Origin: Nothopassalora personata
Taxonomy: Eukaryota; Ascomycota; Dothideomycetes; Mycosphaerellales; Mycosphaerellaceae
Direction: 5' to 3'
Length of the DNA stretch: 64,000 nt
NCBI GenBank assembly: GCA_033816765.1
Contig: CM066291.1
Span: 4,774,001-4,838,000, forward strand
Shown here piece by piece: positions 21,732 to 31,232 of the stretch. Below the pieces are notes generated by a model, which ran no database searches, was not told where the DNA came from, and was given only the letters and a program-made list of their open reading frames with translations. A program made the translations under genes and the position numbers. Every line of letters begins with the position of its first letter. The first letter of the stretch is position 1.

Positions 21732-24173
21732 ATGCCTATTGTTACGAATCGCCGCCGTGGCGGCCAAGCTATCGATGTCGAGCCATATCGTGAGACGATC
21801 GCCTAGCTTATCGCAAGCAAGACTACGCATCGAGAAATCCTTTAGCGTCTTCGCCAGGACTATAGAGTCCATCTTACACTGCCTACTTTAGAGCGTAGGC
21901 TCGAACAGTGGGGATTAACTAAGGCTAACATACGTACTAAGTTCACTCCATGGCAAGAGGACTGTCTACGACGGAAGATTGAATACAACTTTTGGCGGTA
22001 CTCAGCATTAGGTGATAAGCATATAGTCAAGATGCTAAAAAAAGATGGCTTTAAGTTGTCGTTGACCTAATACCGCAATCTGCGAAGATCAATGGGTCTT
22101 CTAAGGCGTATACCACCAGAGAACGAGGAAGAGATTACGCAGGCTATTCGTGAAGTCTTGTCGGTTGTAATCGCTTCTAATGTTACGTATGATGGTGGCT
22201 ATCGTGCTATCGCCAACTATCTACGTAGGAAGAATCGCTTTATCGGCAGGTACGTGTATATCTACTTCTTTAACCGCTCCGAGTATGCTGCACCGCGGCT
22301 ACGAGTATGTGCTGCTACACTACTCACCGCGGCTACGAGTATGTGCTCCTACACCGCGGCGAGTATGTGCTCCTACACCGCTACGAGTATGTGCTGCTGC
22401 ACCGCTACGAGTATGTGCTGCTACACCGCTACGAGTATGTGCTGCTGCACCGCTACGAGTATGTGCTGCTACACCGCTACGAGTATGTGCTGCTGCACCG
22501 CTACGAGTATGTGCTGCTGCACCGCTACGAGTATGTGCTGCTGCACCGCTACGAGTATGTGCTGCTGCACCGCTACGAGTATGTGCTGCTGCACCGCTAC
22601 GAGTATGTGCTGCTGCACCGCTACGAGTATGTGCTGCTGCACCGCTACGAGTATGTGCTGCTGCACCGCTACGAGTATGTGCTGCTGCACCGCTACGAGT
22701 ATGTGCTGCTGCACCGCTACGAGTATGTGCTGCTGCACCGCTACGAGTATGTGCTGCTACACCGCTACGAGTATGTGCTCCGTGCACTGTCACATACTAG
22801 ACTCTATCCTAATTAGGCTACGAGACTCTTATATGTAATAGTGCATAGAGCATGGAGCTATCGAGCACTTCCTCGTAGGGGCTAGCGTAGCTACTCCTAT
22901 TACTCGTAATCTAGCAATGCGTATAGGCTACGCACGAGATAGTTAGTACTAGCTATTCTCTTTGCTTACGCGCACTTACTCGTAGCGGCGAAGGGTGCGC
23001 GCCTACGAGTAAGTGCATGTATATTAACTTCTATATATAGAGACCGTATCTACAAGATCGCTCGCGAGATCTATGCTGCACCATTCCGTACACGACGACT
23101 ACGCGAGCCATATTTCCAGCTATACTATGGCAGGCCGAAGGCAATAGGCCTAAACCATGTCTAGTCAATTGATGCCTATTGCAAGATGGAGCCGTTCTTT
23201 GGAATATAGATCTATGTGTGTATAGATGTGTTCTCCCGCTAGATTATTTGGACATATACCGGCAACCTTGCGAAGACAAAGTTCTCAACCTTCGCACAAT
23301 ATATTAATGAGATAACACGGCGAGGTTATTAGCTACGCATTATACGATCTGACAAAGGCGTCGAGACACCAATGCTCGCGAACGCCCATCTTGAACTACG
23401 AGAGCTATTCGTAGCTCGTGGGCTAAGCTTTTCAGAGTGCTTTTAGTACACGACTAGTAAGGGCAACAATACCGTCGAGCACTGGAACGGCGAAGTCGCG
23501 AAGGGCGCGCTAAACACATGGAGGGATCACTTCGGTATGTACTACCTACCTTGCTTAGTAGCTTATTATACTAACAACGACATAAGGCAAGATCAAAGCA
23601 GATGGCCTCTATAATCCGGATGAGAAAGCTAATCGCGTAGCCTTCCTCGCTATCTACATGCCTATTATTCGCAAGACTGTTGCATACTTTGTTAAGAACT
23701 GGAATATACATTATATTCGACATAATCCGAACGCAGAGTCACACTGCTCTAGCACGCCTGAGCTACTATACAACTACCCTCGGATATTCGGAAAGGGCGC
23801 ACGAGATCAGAAACAGAACATCGACCTAGACTATCCACAGATACGATAGTAGCAAGAGCGTATAGAAGAATACGATCTCGAAGCCTACCTACTAGAGGAG
23901 ACGCTTAAATGGTGTTAAGACGCCCTTGAATTTATAGGTCTGCCTCGTGAATTAGACGGTACAGAGGTCGAGAACGACTTAGATCTAGACAACCCTTCGG
24001 TTAGGCTACACTTCGTTGCTTACAAGCGGTTGCGACAGGCCACTGTAGCGTTTATTGAGGGTGGCGGTAACTTACTCGAGTTTGAACGCCTAAGCGACAA
24101 CCTAGAGCTCCAACTATTAGATCGCCTTAGGGCGATGTTTGCTTCCGTAAACGAGCAATGGGCAGCGCAGTAG
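21732..24173 (+). CDS. rve-family DDE integrase/transposase with in-frame TAG/TAA codons
   Basis: Exons 21732-22249, 23041-23534 and 23587-24173. Exon 1 encodes an HTH-type region (EPYRETIAxLIASKTTHREILxRLRxxYRVHLTLPTLERRLEQWGL, x including stop positions). Exon 2 is the integrase core: SID (Asp at 23171-23173), IDVFSR, RSDKGVE (Asp at 23351-23353) and NNTVEHWNGE (Glu at 23477-23479), the D..D..E catalytic set. Intron 1 is 791 bases and holds a minisatellite; intron 2 is 52 bases. The frame carries 11 internal stops: TAG at 21804, 21843, 23162, 23207, 23240, 23330, 23444, 23847, 23850 and TAA at 22068, 23916. None is TGA, all Trp codons are intact, and Gln is plausible at each. Read with the standard code it is a pseudogene; read with UAR as Gln it is an intact gene of roughly 530 codons. 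Confidence 0.75.
22276..22782 (+). repeat. 24-base minisatellite inside integrase intron 1
   Basis: About 20 tandem copies of CTACGAGTATGTGCTGCTGCACCG with few changes (CTGCTA for CTGCTG). The unit contains CTACGAGTATGTGC, one base from the element's dispersed motif CTACGAGTAAGTGC, so the array probably grew from that motif. It lies wholly inside the 22250-23040 intron. Confidence 0.9.
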
Positions 24174-24274
24174 TAGTACTGTAGCAGTAGAAGTCTTTAC
24201 TTCTAGTTGTATAGTAGGGGGCAATAATTATAGTAACCCCTGCTAGTGTAGATCATTCATCTATATATTATGTT

Positions 24275-26617
24275 ATGCCGGAGGACTGCCGCCGCGATGT
24301 GGATATTGCGGCAATTAATATAACACGCCTAAGCCGCCACCCTCGAAATTCTTATCTACTTAATGACCGCTAGCCCTATCGATTCCATTAGCTCTATCGG
24401 TTCTATTAGCTCTATCGATTCTATTAGCTCTATCGGTTCCATTAGCTCTACGACGACATTAGCAATAACATGCCTTTATTCTGCTCCGTATGCGGCGCTG
24501 CCTTTAAGGCTAGTGCTTACTTCTGCAAGAAGTGCGGCCATCGAAGGTCCCCGAGTCTCTCCTCGTCTAATGCCGAATCACCACCGTAATCTACTCAGCT
24601 AGCTGTCGTTTCTGGCGGAGGCCCTAGTAGTGCCTACGATGGATTTGAGACGTTTCGTAACGCTAGACGGGCTGAGAAAGAAAGGAAAGGCAAGGAGAGG
24701 ACTAAGAAGCGCCCGATATATAATGCTGCCTATAATCTATTATATCTAGCGGCACCTAAATTGTCGAAGAAGGTTGCCGAGTCTGACGAAGAAAGTGATC
24801 CTCTTAAGTCTACAGCTCGAAGAAAGATGCTAGCTGAGAAGTCTATTGTAAGAGCTAAGGGGAAAGGTAAAGAGAAGCAGATACGACAGTTCGTCCGGTT
24901 TAACCTTATATCGTATAATGTGTTTGTCTCTTTAAGGGAGGGCAGCAACCACAACCACATCGTATATGGCGAGAGAATCCTTACGCATACCTAGGAGTGG
25001 ACTGATTATATGGACACCTTTCTATCACTACTCCAGCGAGTCCCTACGCCTGACCGACCTACGTGGCTATGGGATCTCTTTGTATCAGAGGCACCCGAGG
25101 TAAAGGAGATGCTAAGGGAGCCGCACTTTAAGCATTATTTTGCTTCGCGTATCAATTCTACCAGCCGACAGCCTGTCCGGGCAAGGGAGTCACTACTCGA
25201 AAGAGGGGATCTTAATTCACTCGTTACGGCTTTTGATAGCAGACCTAGTACTGAGCGTGTTATCATCAAGGTCTTCATTATCCGAGAAATCCACGAAGAC
25301 ATACAGAAGAATGTTTGTATCGCCAATAAGGATAAGGACCAGGACCAGGACTAGGACCAGGATTAGGCTACGTCTACACAGGATACGCGGCAGTCTACTC
25401 CGCTTAGTATTGGCGGTGTACGAGATACTACTATGGGAGCAGATAGCGACGATGCTCTATTCGTACACCAGGACGAACCCGAAGCACTACTACTACCATC
25501 GCAGCCATTACATAAAGTACAGCCTAGTGGGTTCCGTATGCCTCGTCCTCTCTCGCCTCCTTGGTAGGAGCGTCGCGAGGACTATCTCGATGATGCTAAA
25601 TACGAGCGATACCTTACTCAAGGCCGGCTCGATGCATTAATTGAGCGAGGCGCTTCGAACGGCGAGAGTAGTACGACTGCTAGTGCGACTGCTACTGCTA
25701 GTGCGACTGCTCAACGCACCTCGAAGAAGGCGTACGAGGGTAGCAAGAAGCGCTCTATCTGCGAGTTGCTAACCACTGACGACGATAGCGACCAAAGCAG
25801 CCTACCTGACCTGCCGGCTATAGTTCCACGGCGTCTACAGGATCAGCCTAAGCCTCAAGAACGTCGAAGCCTAGGCGACTATGAAAACCGCTGTCCGATC
25901 TGCTACAACGACTGGGACAATAGCAAGTGTGTTCGTTAGCGGACGAAGTGCCAACACTATGTGTGCTTCCGTTGCATTGCCAAGATAGTCGCCAAGTTTG
26001 ATATGCCATATTGCCCTTACTGCCGTGCACGTCTTCAACCCGAAGCTGAAGAGCCATTAGTGCCTAGCATGGTACAGACACAAGTTACTAAGGACCAAGC
26101 TCCTACCGAACAGCAGGCTATAATAGAACAGAATGTCGAGCAAGGTCGCATGTTTACTCTTCCAATTGGTACGCCACAACAAGCTACAGTCGAACACGTC
26201 GAGCCGGTTAGCATGTTCGCTCCTTCCGCAGGTACGCTAAACCAAGCCCTAGCTTTAGACAGCATACCCGAGTCTTCGCAACTAGAACGTCAGCAAGACG
26301 CCCAGCCTAGTAGTCAAGGCAGTCATCTATGGCCGCAACACTGGAATCAGCTGTTAGAGCCTAGTCCATTACTACAAGAACAATTAACTACGGAGTCTAC
26401 GGGTCAAGAACCTGTAGGTTAAGTCGATACGGTCTAAGACAACAATGCTTAAGACAACAATGCTCAAGACAACAATGCTCAAGACAACAATGCTCAAGAC
26501 AATGCGGCAGCGTCGTCGATAGGCGACGTATCAAGACGACCTACTAGGGCAGGTCGGGCCTCTACCGCAGGGACAGCCTCACTAAGGAGGGTACGGAGTC
26601 GAAAGGACGTGCAGTAA
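24275..26617 (+). CDS. Zinc-ribbon and RING-finger protein with in-frame TAG/TAA codons
   Basis: One frame of 780 codons plus terminal TAA, beginning MPEDCRRDVDIA. Domains: a four-copy LYRFY/H-x repeat (24374-24448, x is a stop each time), a zinc ribbon FCSVCGAAFKASAYFCKKCGH (24485-24547), a basic linker (KERKGKERTKKR), a helical middle section (WTDYMDTFLSLLQRVPTP...), and a RING finger CPICYNDW...KCQHYVCFRCIAKI...CPYCRARL (about 25890-26040) with all eight ligands present, then a Gln-rich tail ending in DNNAQ repeats. Fourteen internal stops occur (TAG at 24371, 24389, 24407, 24425, 24443, 24992, 25352, 25364, 25565, 25937; TAA at 24587, 26420, 26435, 26450), no TGA. In the tail, DNNA-stop alternates with DNNAQ, so Gln is the expected residue. 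Function unknown; a RING suggests ubiquitin ligase activity. Confidence 0.65.
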
Positions 26618-27580
26618 TGCTATTACGGTTACGGTTGGTGCACTTCCTCGTAGGCGTGTAATGCTCGCCCCTACGAGGAAGTGCTCGCATCTTTTATTAT
26701 GTCAGAGTAGCTAATAGGGTGTAGTTACTACGTATTTAATGTTTCAAGACCGACTTTAACAAATCTACCGCCTACCTCCTTGCCTACTCCGCATCGGTCG
26801 TACGGAGGACATAGATTACGAGCTCCTTCTCGATCAACGCACTTACTCGTAGGAGAATATCACCGCCGGAAGTCGTGCCTGCCTTAAGGAGGGTTACGAG
26901 TCGCTTAGTTGGTCTTAGCTCACTTTCGGGCACGACGAGTTTCCTGTAGCACTTACTCGTAGGGGTGTAGTAATAGGCCCTACGAGTAAGTGCTACAGGC
27001 CCTACGAGTAAGTGCTTTTTGCTAGAGTTAGGTGTCGCTTCACTTGCTTGCCTAACAACATCACAGCCTGGTCGCTGCTTACTGCCGCAAGCTTATATGT
27101 TTCGACATAGCTTGTTTCTTGCAGAGCACTTACACTTCCTCGGAGGGGCGAGCATTACACGCCTACGAGGAAGTGCTCCTTGCTGACACGAGGTATGGGG
27201 TCGTCTTTCGACGCACAACTTCACTAACCATGTGCGGCTTGGCAGAACCTTGGCATTTACTATACGCTACTCCGCACACTTCGCTACTGTCGCTATAGTA
27301 TCACCTGAATCTGCTCAACATATCTGCTAATAGACGACTTGTGTAAAGGCTCGAGTGCCTTAGGATCACATCCTCCAACAACCTATAGGATTAGGACCCA
27401 CTTATTCAAGAACAATAGCTGGACAATAGCCCACAATAGCATACTATTAAGAACTCACCTAGCGACGACAATACGACTCAGGACAATAGAGGAAAGGCAT
27501 TCAAGAAGCGCGACACTTCTCTAAACAACTGTCTTCCTTTCCTCAACATTCACATTACACACGCCCTCTCACAACCATCC
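26618..27580. repeat. Non-coding part of the element with hairpin-forming 15-base motifs
   Basis: No gene is seen. Hairpins built from GCACTTMCTCGTAGG and its reverse complement occur at 26640-26684 (15-base stem, 15-base loop), 26949-26993 (with a further copy to 27015) and about 27124-27178; a single copy sits at about 26838. These motifs also lie at both element ends and inside the integrase intron. Confidence 0.8.
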
Positions 27581-27583
27581 GCA

Positions 27584-27615
<32 letters not shown>

Positions 27616-27657
27616 AACAGCAGCAACAGCAGCAACAGCAGCAGCAGCAGCAGCAAC
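27581..27657 (+). repeat. CAG/CAA trinucleotide tract immediately upstream of the H3-mimic ATG
   Basis: About 25 CAR triplets end three bases before ATG 27661. The tract is in the Ser/Asn (AGC/AAC) phase relative to the ATG, so it is more likely 5' UTR than a polyglutamine leader. Confidence 0.7.
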
Positions 27658-27660
27658 GAC

Positions 27661-28975
27661 ATGGGTCGTTTTTTTGCGCTCGGTGCGCCTGGCGCGTCAC
27701 CAGCATCCCTCTACTCCCTCGCAGCGTATGTAAAGGCTTGCCCAAGATCAACTATGCTCTAGTATAGCGACTAGCTAACACCTTTCTAGAAGCGAGTTCT
27801 TCTACCACGATCGCGCCGCCCTGTAAGTACACTGTTCGCCCTAATCACTTACTCGGTATGCTAATATGTCTATAGCAAGCATACCTCCAAGGCGGCTCGC
27901 AAGTCCACCGGTGGCAAGGCACCACGTAAGAAGCTCGCCTCCAAGGCCGCTCGCAAGCCCGCACCACTACCACTATCACCACCACCATCACCACCACCAT
28001 CACTATCACCATCGCCTACCGCGCCTGCCGCGCCTGCCCAGCAGCAGCAAGAAGAAGGTGCTGCTCCGGCTTTCGAGCCGTATGATGACGGCCCGATTCT
28101 GTATGTCCTTATTCCTCAGTTGCTTAGATTGGCTGAGCTCGGCTTACGAGAATACACTACTAACATTGTGCTATAGCCCCGACTACGACGACGACGACGA
28201 CTACGAGTTTGGCGGCGGCGGCGGCGAGGACTTGTAAGCTGATCGATATCGATCTGTCTATCTAAGCGAGTACTAACTATGTATGCGTAGCAACACCAAC
28301 TATGACGAGGGCGCTGCCGGCCCATCTTGTGCTCCTCCTGCGTAAGTCTCGCTCTTACCTTCAAGCCTCTTATGCCTTAAGGCTGTCATTAAGATCCTGT
28401 CGCTAACATTGTCTCTATAGCACTACTAACACTAACACCAACACCACCAGCACCAGCAGCAGCACTGTGCCCTCTGCCGGCGGTGGAAACACTGCCGGTA
28501 AGGCTATCAAAATCGTCAAGCGTGGCGATTATGTCGTGCGCCGAGGCGCAAACCCTGGCAAGCAAGGCCGGCCTACGGGCAAAAATATGAACAAGTATAG
28601 GATGCCTTTGGCGGGCAGCATCGTCTCTGTGCCGCAGCAAGTAAGTCTTTACGATGCTAAGCTAATGCTTAACTCTACGCTCTATGATTAAGACTAACGT
28701 ATATATAGGAGTGGGACGACCTTTTTTCGCGCGTGGCTGCTGGCGAGGGCGGCCAGTCTTCTGACCGGCTAATGAAGTGGACGCATGCCGGCAATATCCA
28801 AGACCTCGTAACAGGTCTTGGTGAGCCTAGACCGCAAGTGTGTCGTTCGTGCCGCGGCAAGACGCCGCATGAGAATGAGTGCCGCCAGTACTCGCAAATA
28901 GGTGCTGCTACTGCCGGTACTGTGTGGTCTACTGCCTGCGGAGCCTGTCGCCGCAAGAACAAGAAGTGTGAATAG
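27661..28975 (+). CDS. Transposon protein with histone H3-tail mimic, acidic patch and C-terminal Cys cluster
   Basis: Seven exons (27661-27725, 27790-27822, 27876-28100, 28177-28233, 28291-28341, 28421-28640, 28709-28975), 305 residues. All six introns are GT-AG with CTAAC/CTAAT-type branch sites and keep frame, so the gene is intact. Residues 40-63 (27895-27966) copy histone H3 residues 7-30: ARKSTGGKAPRK then K for Q19, LASKAARK, then P for S28, AP; 22 of 24 identical, with the H3 K9 and K27 equivalents at K42 and K60. Then come a Pro/Ser run, YDDGPILPDYDDDDDYEFGGGGG (acidic plus Gly), a Ser/Thr spacer, a conserved-looking globular part (GKAIKIVKRGDYVVRRGANPG...), and Cys motifs CRSCRGKTPHENEC and CGACRRKNKKC resembling a Zn2Cys6 cluster. 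Function is inference: chromatin-reader or modifier capture, with DNA or protein binding by the Cys cluster. It contains no internal TAG or TAA and ends with TAG. Confidence 0.85.
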
Positions 28976-29291
28976 TTTGCTGTCTATATACAACTGTAAC
29001 TGCGCCTGTTTTCTATTATATTATGTCTTATCTTACGAATACTGTATTATCCTACGAGTAAGTGCTCTTAAAGAACGAACGCCTATAGAACTCTTTTGAT
29101 AGTAACCCTATAAATGAGCACTTACTCGTAGGGGCTATAGACACTTACTCGTAGGGTCTATAAACTCGCTCCTACGATTAAGTGCTAGTAAATATGCCCT
29201 GCGAGGGAGTGTGCTTGAACTGAGAATAGCCCCTACGAGTAAGTGTCTATAGCCCCTACGAGTAAGTGTCTATAGCCCCTACGAGTAAGTG
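28976..29291. repeat. Dispersed-motif array before the right terminus
   Basis: At least eight copies of CCTACGAGTAAGTG or its complement, including tandem direct copies of a unit reading CCCCTACGAGTAAGTGTCTATAG (about 29230-29300). No coding potential is seen. Likely subterminal transposase-binding sites, by analogy with other DNA transposons. Confidence 0.75.
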
Positions 29292-29580
29292 TCTATAGCC
29301 CCTACGAGTAAGTGCATAGCATATAGGCATACAGGCATACAGGCAAACAGGCAAACAGGCATACAGGCAAACAGCCAAACAGCCAAACAGCCAAACAGCC
29401 AAACAGCCAAACAGGCATACAGGCATACAGGCATACAGGCATACAGGCATACAGGCATACAGGCATACAGGCATACAGGCATACAGGCATACAGGCATAC
29501 AGGCATACAGGCATACAGGCATACAGGCAAATAGGCGAAAAGGCAAAACCCCGGATTCGAGAGAAACCATGTCAACCAGG
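29292..29580 (-). repeat. Right terminal inverted repeat with octamer array
   Basis: Mirror of the left end: CTATAG...CGAGTAAGTGCATAGCATA (29293-29323), then units with AGGCATAC, AGGCAAAC and AGCCAAAC, a run of about 15 AGGCATAC copies, and the terminal block ending ...CATGTCAACCAGG at 29580. The array is shorter than on the left, as expected for slippage. Confidence 0.9.
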
Positions 29581-30761
29581 CCACGGCCCCCAGTGCCCTC
29601 ATGAGTGATGCGGCATAGTAGAGCATGACCGGTATGATGGCCGGATTGAACAGATCCTCGAAAAGCCTCTTGAAAGCGTCTGCAATAGTTAAGAGATAGC
29701 GACGGTTCTGAACTTGCCAGATGCCAAGGATTCTCGACACTCTTGAACCACGAAGCGGCTGCTGCGCCAATGGCTTCTTGCGAATGTAACTTAAGAGTCA
29801 GGAAATATCGAACATCAGGCACAAGAGTCATGCCGTCCTGTCCGAGCTAGCAACCTCTTTCAGCACAGTTTTGTAGAGTCCGCTAATATGAGGTGATGTC
29901 GCTGTCTCAGACCACGTACCCACCTCGAGACGACGTTGCGAGGCTATTCACGACTGTACGTACTCCCTATGATATTCTTACCACGTTTCGTCCACAAAAC
30001 GTCACGATGAGCACGAGATCAAGACAGCAAAGAGCGAACACCAGCCAGAAGCACGGCCGCCATTTGCCCAAGTCGTCGACCATCAAGCTCCCGAAAAGAG
30101 GATCAAATTAGACCAAGGTAAAGAACAAGCAGACCCACAGTACGATCTTACGGGCGTGCTCGTGAAAGAAGACATATCATTGATGGACGCAAGCCTATTG
30201 TGTGGCCTGCTGTAAGGCTCAGTGAGGAGATCGCTCGATCTCCATGGGACGTGTCAAAGTCCGACGCTACCGCTCAGATGAGAGCGAAAATCGCGCCGAT
30301 CAAGGTATTCCAGCATAGGCCCAGTGCCCGGCCCCAGAAGGCTACAGGCGGGATCCAGAGTACACCGCCTATGCCGACCATGAGGACGTTGAGATTCGTG
30401 GCATAGTTGACCTTGTTTGGAGACATGTTCCGATCCACGCCTTGAGGGCCTATGCATGGTATGCCACTTGCTCCGAAGTCTACGATGAACGCGCTCAGTG
30501 CGACCATGAAGAGTATTGTAGGTCTCTTGACGAGACTCCAGTTGAGTGCGTCATGAAAATCGGGAGAAGGCCGGGGTACGAGCACTATCTGCGGGAGTGT
30601 CATAATTGTGTCCCAATTGGGGGATCATTGCGAGCCCGTACGAGTCCGTCTTCTGCGACTCTGGTTGATGTAGCAGCTTCGTTCGCTGGAGGAGTGTTGA
30701 AAGGACTGCACTGATTCGGGGTACCGCTCTGGCCTTCTCTGTTCGAGGTCTTCTCAGCCAT
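29581..30761 (-). pseudogene. Decayed MFS transporter, N-terminal half
   Basis: Starts at ATG 30761 (MAEKTSNREG). Fragments in order: NDPPIGTQ, LPQIVLVPRPSPDFHDALNWSL (the standard pre-TM1 phrase of this MFS group), TM1-2 with ILFMVALSAFIVDFG, NYATNLNVLMVGIGGVLWIPPVAFWGR, FFHEHARKIVLWVCLFF, GSLMVDDLGKWRPCFWLVFALCCLDLVLIVTF, and RLFEDLFNPAIIPVMLYYAASLMRALGAVA right at the element border. Frameshifts (near 30600 and 30275) and a TAA after FFTLV break it. The matching C-terminal half lies at 20572-21185. Confidence 0.75.
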
Positions 30762-30899
30762 TCTGTTGTAGCTGCTCCGATCGCCCGAACAGATGGGCCT
30801 TTGCTGTACTCGAGCACCACGTGGCAATGTCTGAGCAACTGCTACTGAGCTGGGAATGCCTCTCGGAGGAGCGATGCCTTCCGTGGATCGAGTGAATCG

Positions 30900-31232
30900 C
30901 TATGGTTCTCGGAGATGGTGTGTTTGTTGAAGCACCTTGCTGTATATGTACTTTCTCCCGTGGATCATCACATTGAACCCTCGGTGGAGGAGCTCCTCCG
31001 CAAATCCTCTCCCGATCCCATTCGATGAACCTGTGACGAGGGCCCACGGCGCGGACTCTTGACTGTATCTAACCAAACGGCTGCAATGCACGGCATGGAG
31101 ATAGGTGAAGGAGCATAATTTGTACAATGTGACACCAGATCAGATTGTGCCGATCGTTGTCATTGCGATCATCAGAAGTGATCGCTCCCTGGAGGCCGAG
31201 AACATATAATCGATCAGGCCAAGAGCAGCCAT
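30900..31232 (-). pseudogene. Truncated short-chain dehydrogenase fragment
   Basis: From ATG 31232 the minus strand reads a membrane-anchor start (MAALGLIDYMFSASRE), then a TGA where Trp is expected (GTI-stop-SGVTLYKL), then PWALVTGSSNGIGRGFAEELLHRGFNVMIHGR, the cofactor-binding start of a hydroxysteroid-dehydrogenase-like SDR. The match stops about 95 residues in and the rest of the gene is gone. The nonsense change is a G-to-A transition of the kind RIP makes. Confidence 0.7.

Larger units (their letters stand above)
21186..29580 (+). mobile_element. 8.4 kb DNA transposon with octamer-array inverted termini, rve integrase, RING protein and H3-tail-mimic gene
   Basis: Bounded by inverted copies of CCTGGTTGACATGGTTTCTC... 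(first 40 or so bases identical at both ends), followed inward by octamer arrays and a shared 31-base segment. It interrupts an MFS gene whose halves lie outside. Three genes lie on the plus strand: integrase (21732-24173), zinc-ribbon/RING protein (24275-26617), histone-H3-tail-mimic protein (27661-28975). Non-coding parts carry many copies of a 15-base motif. I cannot define the target-site duplication: outward flanks read CGTAG on the left and CCACG on the right. It has no tyrosine recombinase, DNA polymerase or reverse transcriptase, so it is not a Starship, Polinton or retroelement. An rve-type DDE integrase with TIRs suggests a Ginger/IS3EU-like class, unresolved. Confidence 0.85.

Noticed and set aside
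22092..22838. Repeat-rich ORFs over the minisatellite on both strands
   Set aside because: The array is a multiple of three with no stop; it lies in an intron with good splice sites.
21732..26617. Plain RIP as a complete explanation of the in-frame stops
   Set aside because: Not excluded, but unlikely alone: no Trp codon is lost, zinc-site and catalytic codons are intact, and other CA sites in the DNNAQ repeats are unchanged.
21186..29580. Starship, Polinton or LTR retroelement identity for the 8.4 kb element
   Set aside because: No DUF3435 tyrosine recombinase, no DNA polymerase B or capsid genes, no reverse transcriptase or long terminal direct repeats.
21186..29580. A suppressor tRNA gene in the element
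   Set aside because: I saw no cloverleaf or GTTCRANNC-type B box; the hairpins here have 15-base stems and do not fit a tRNA. A covariance-model scan would be needed to be sure.
29893..30111. 72-residue plus-strand ORF in the MFS relict
   Set aside because: Antisense shadow of the decayed transporter.
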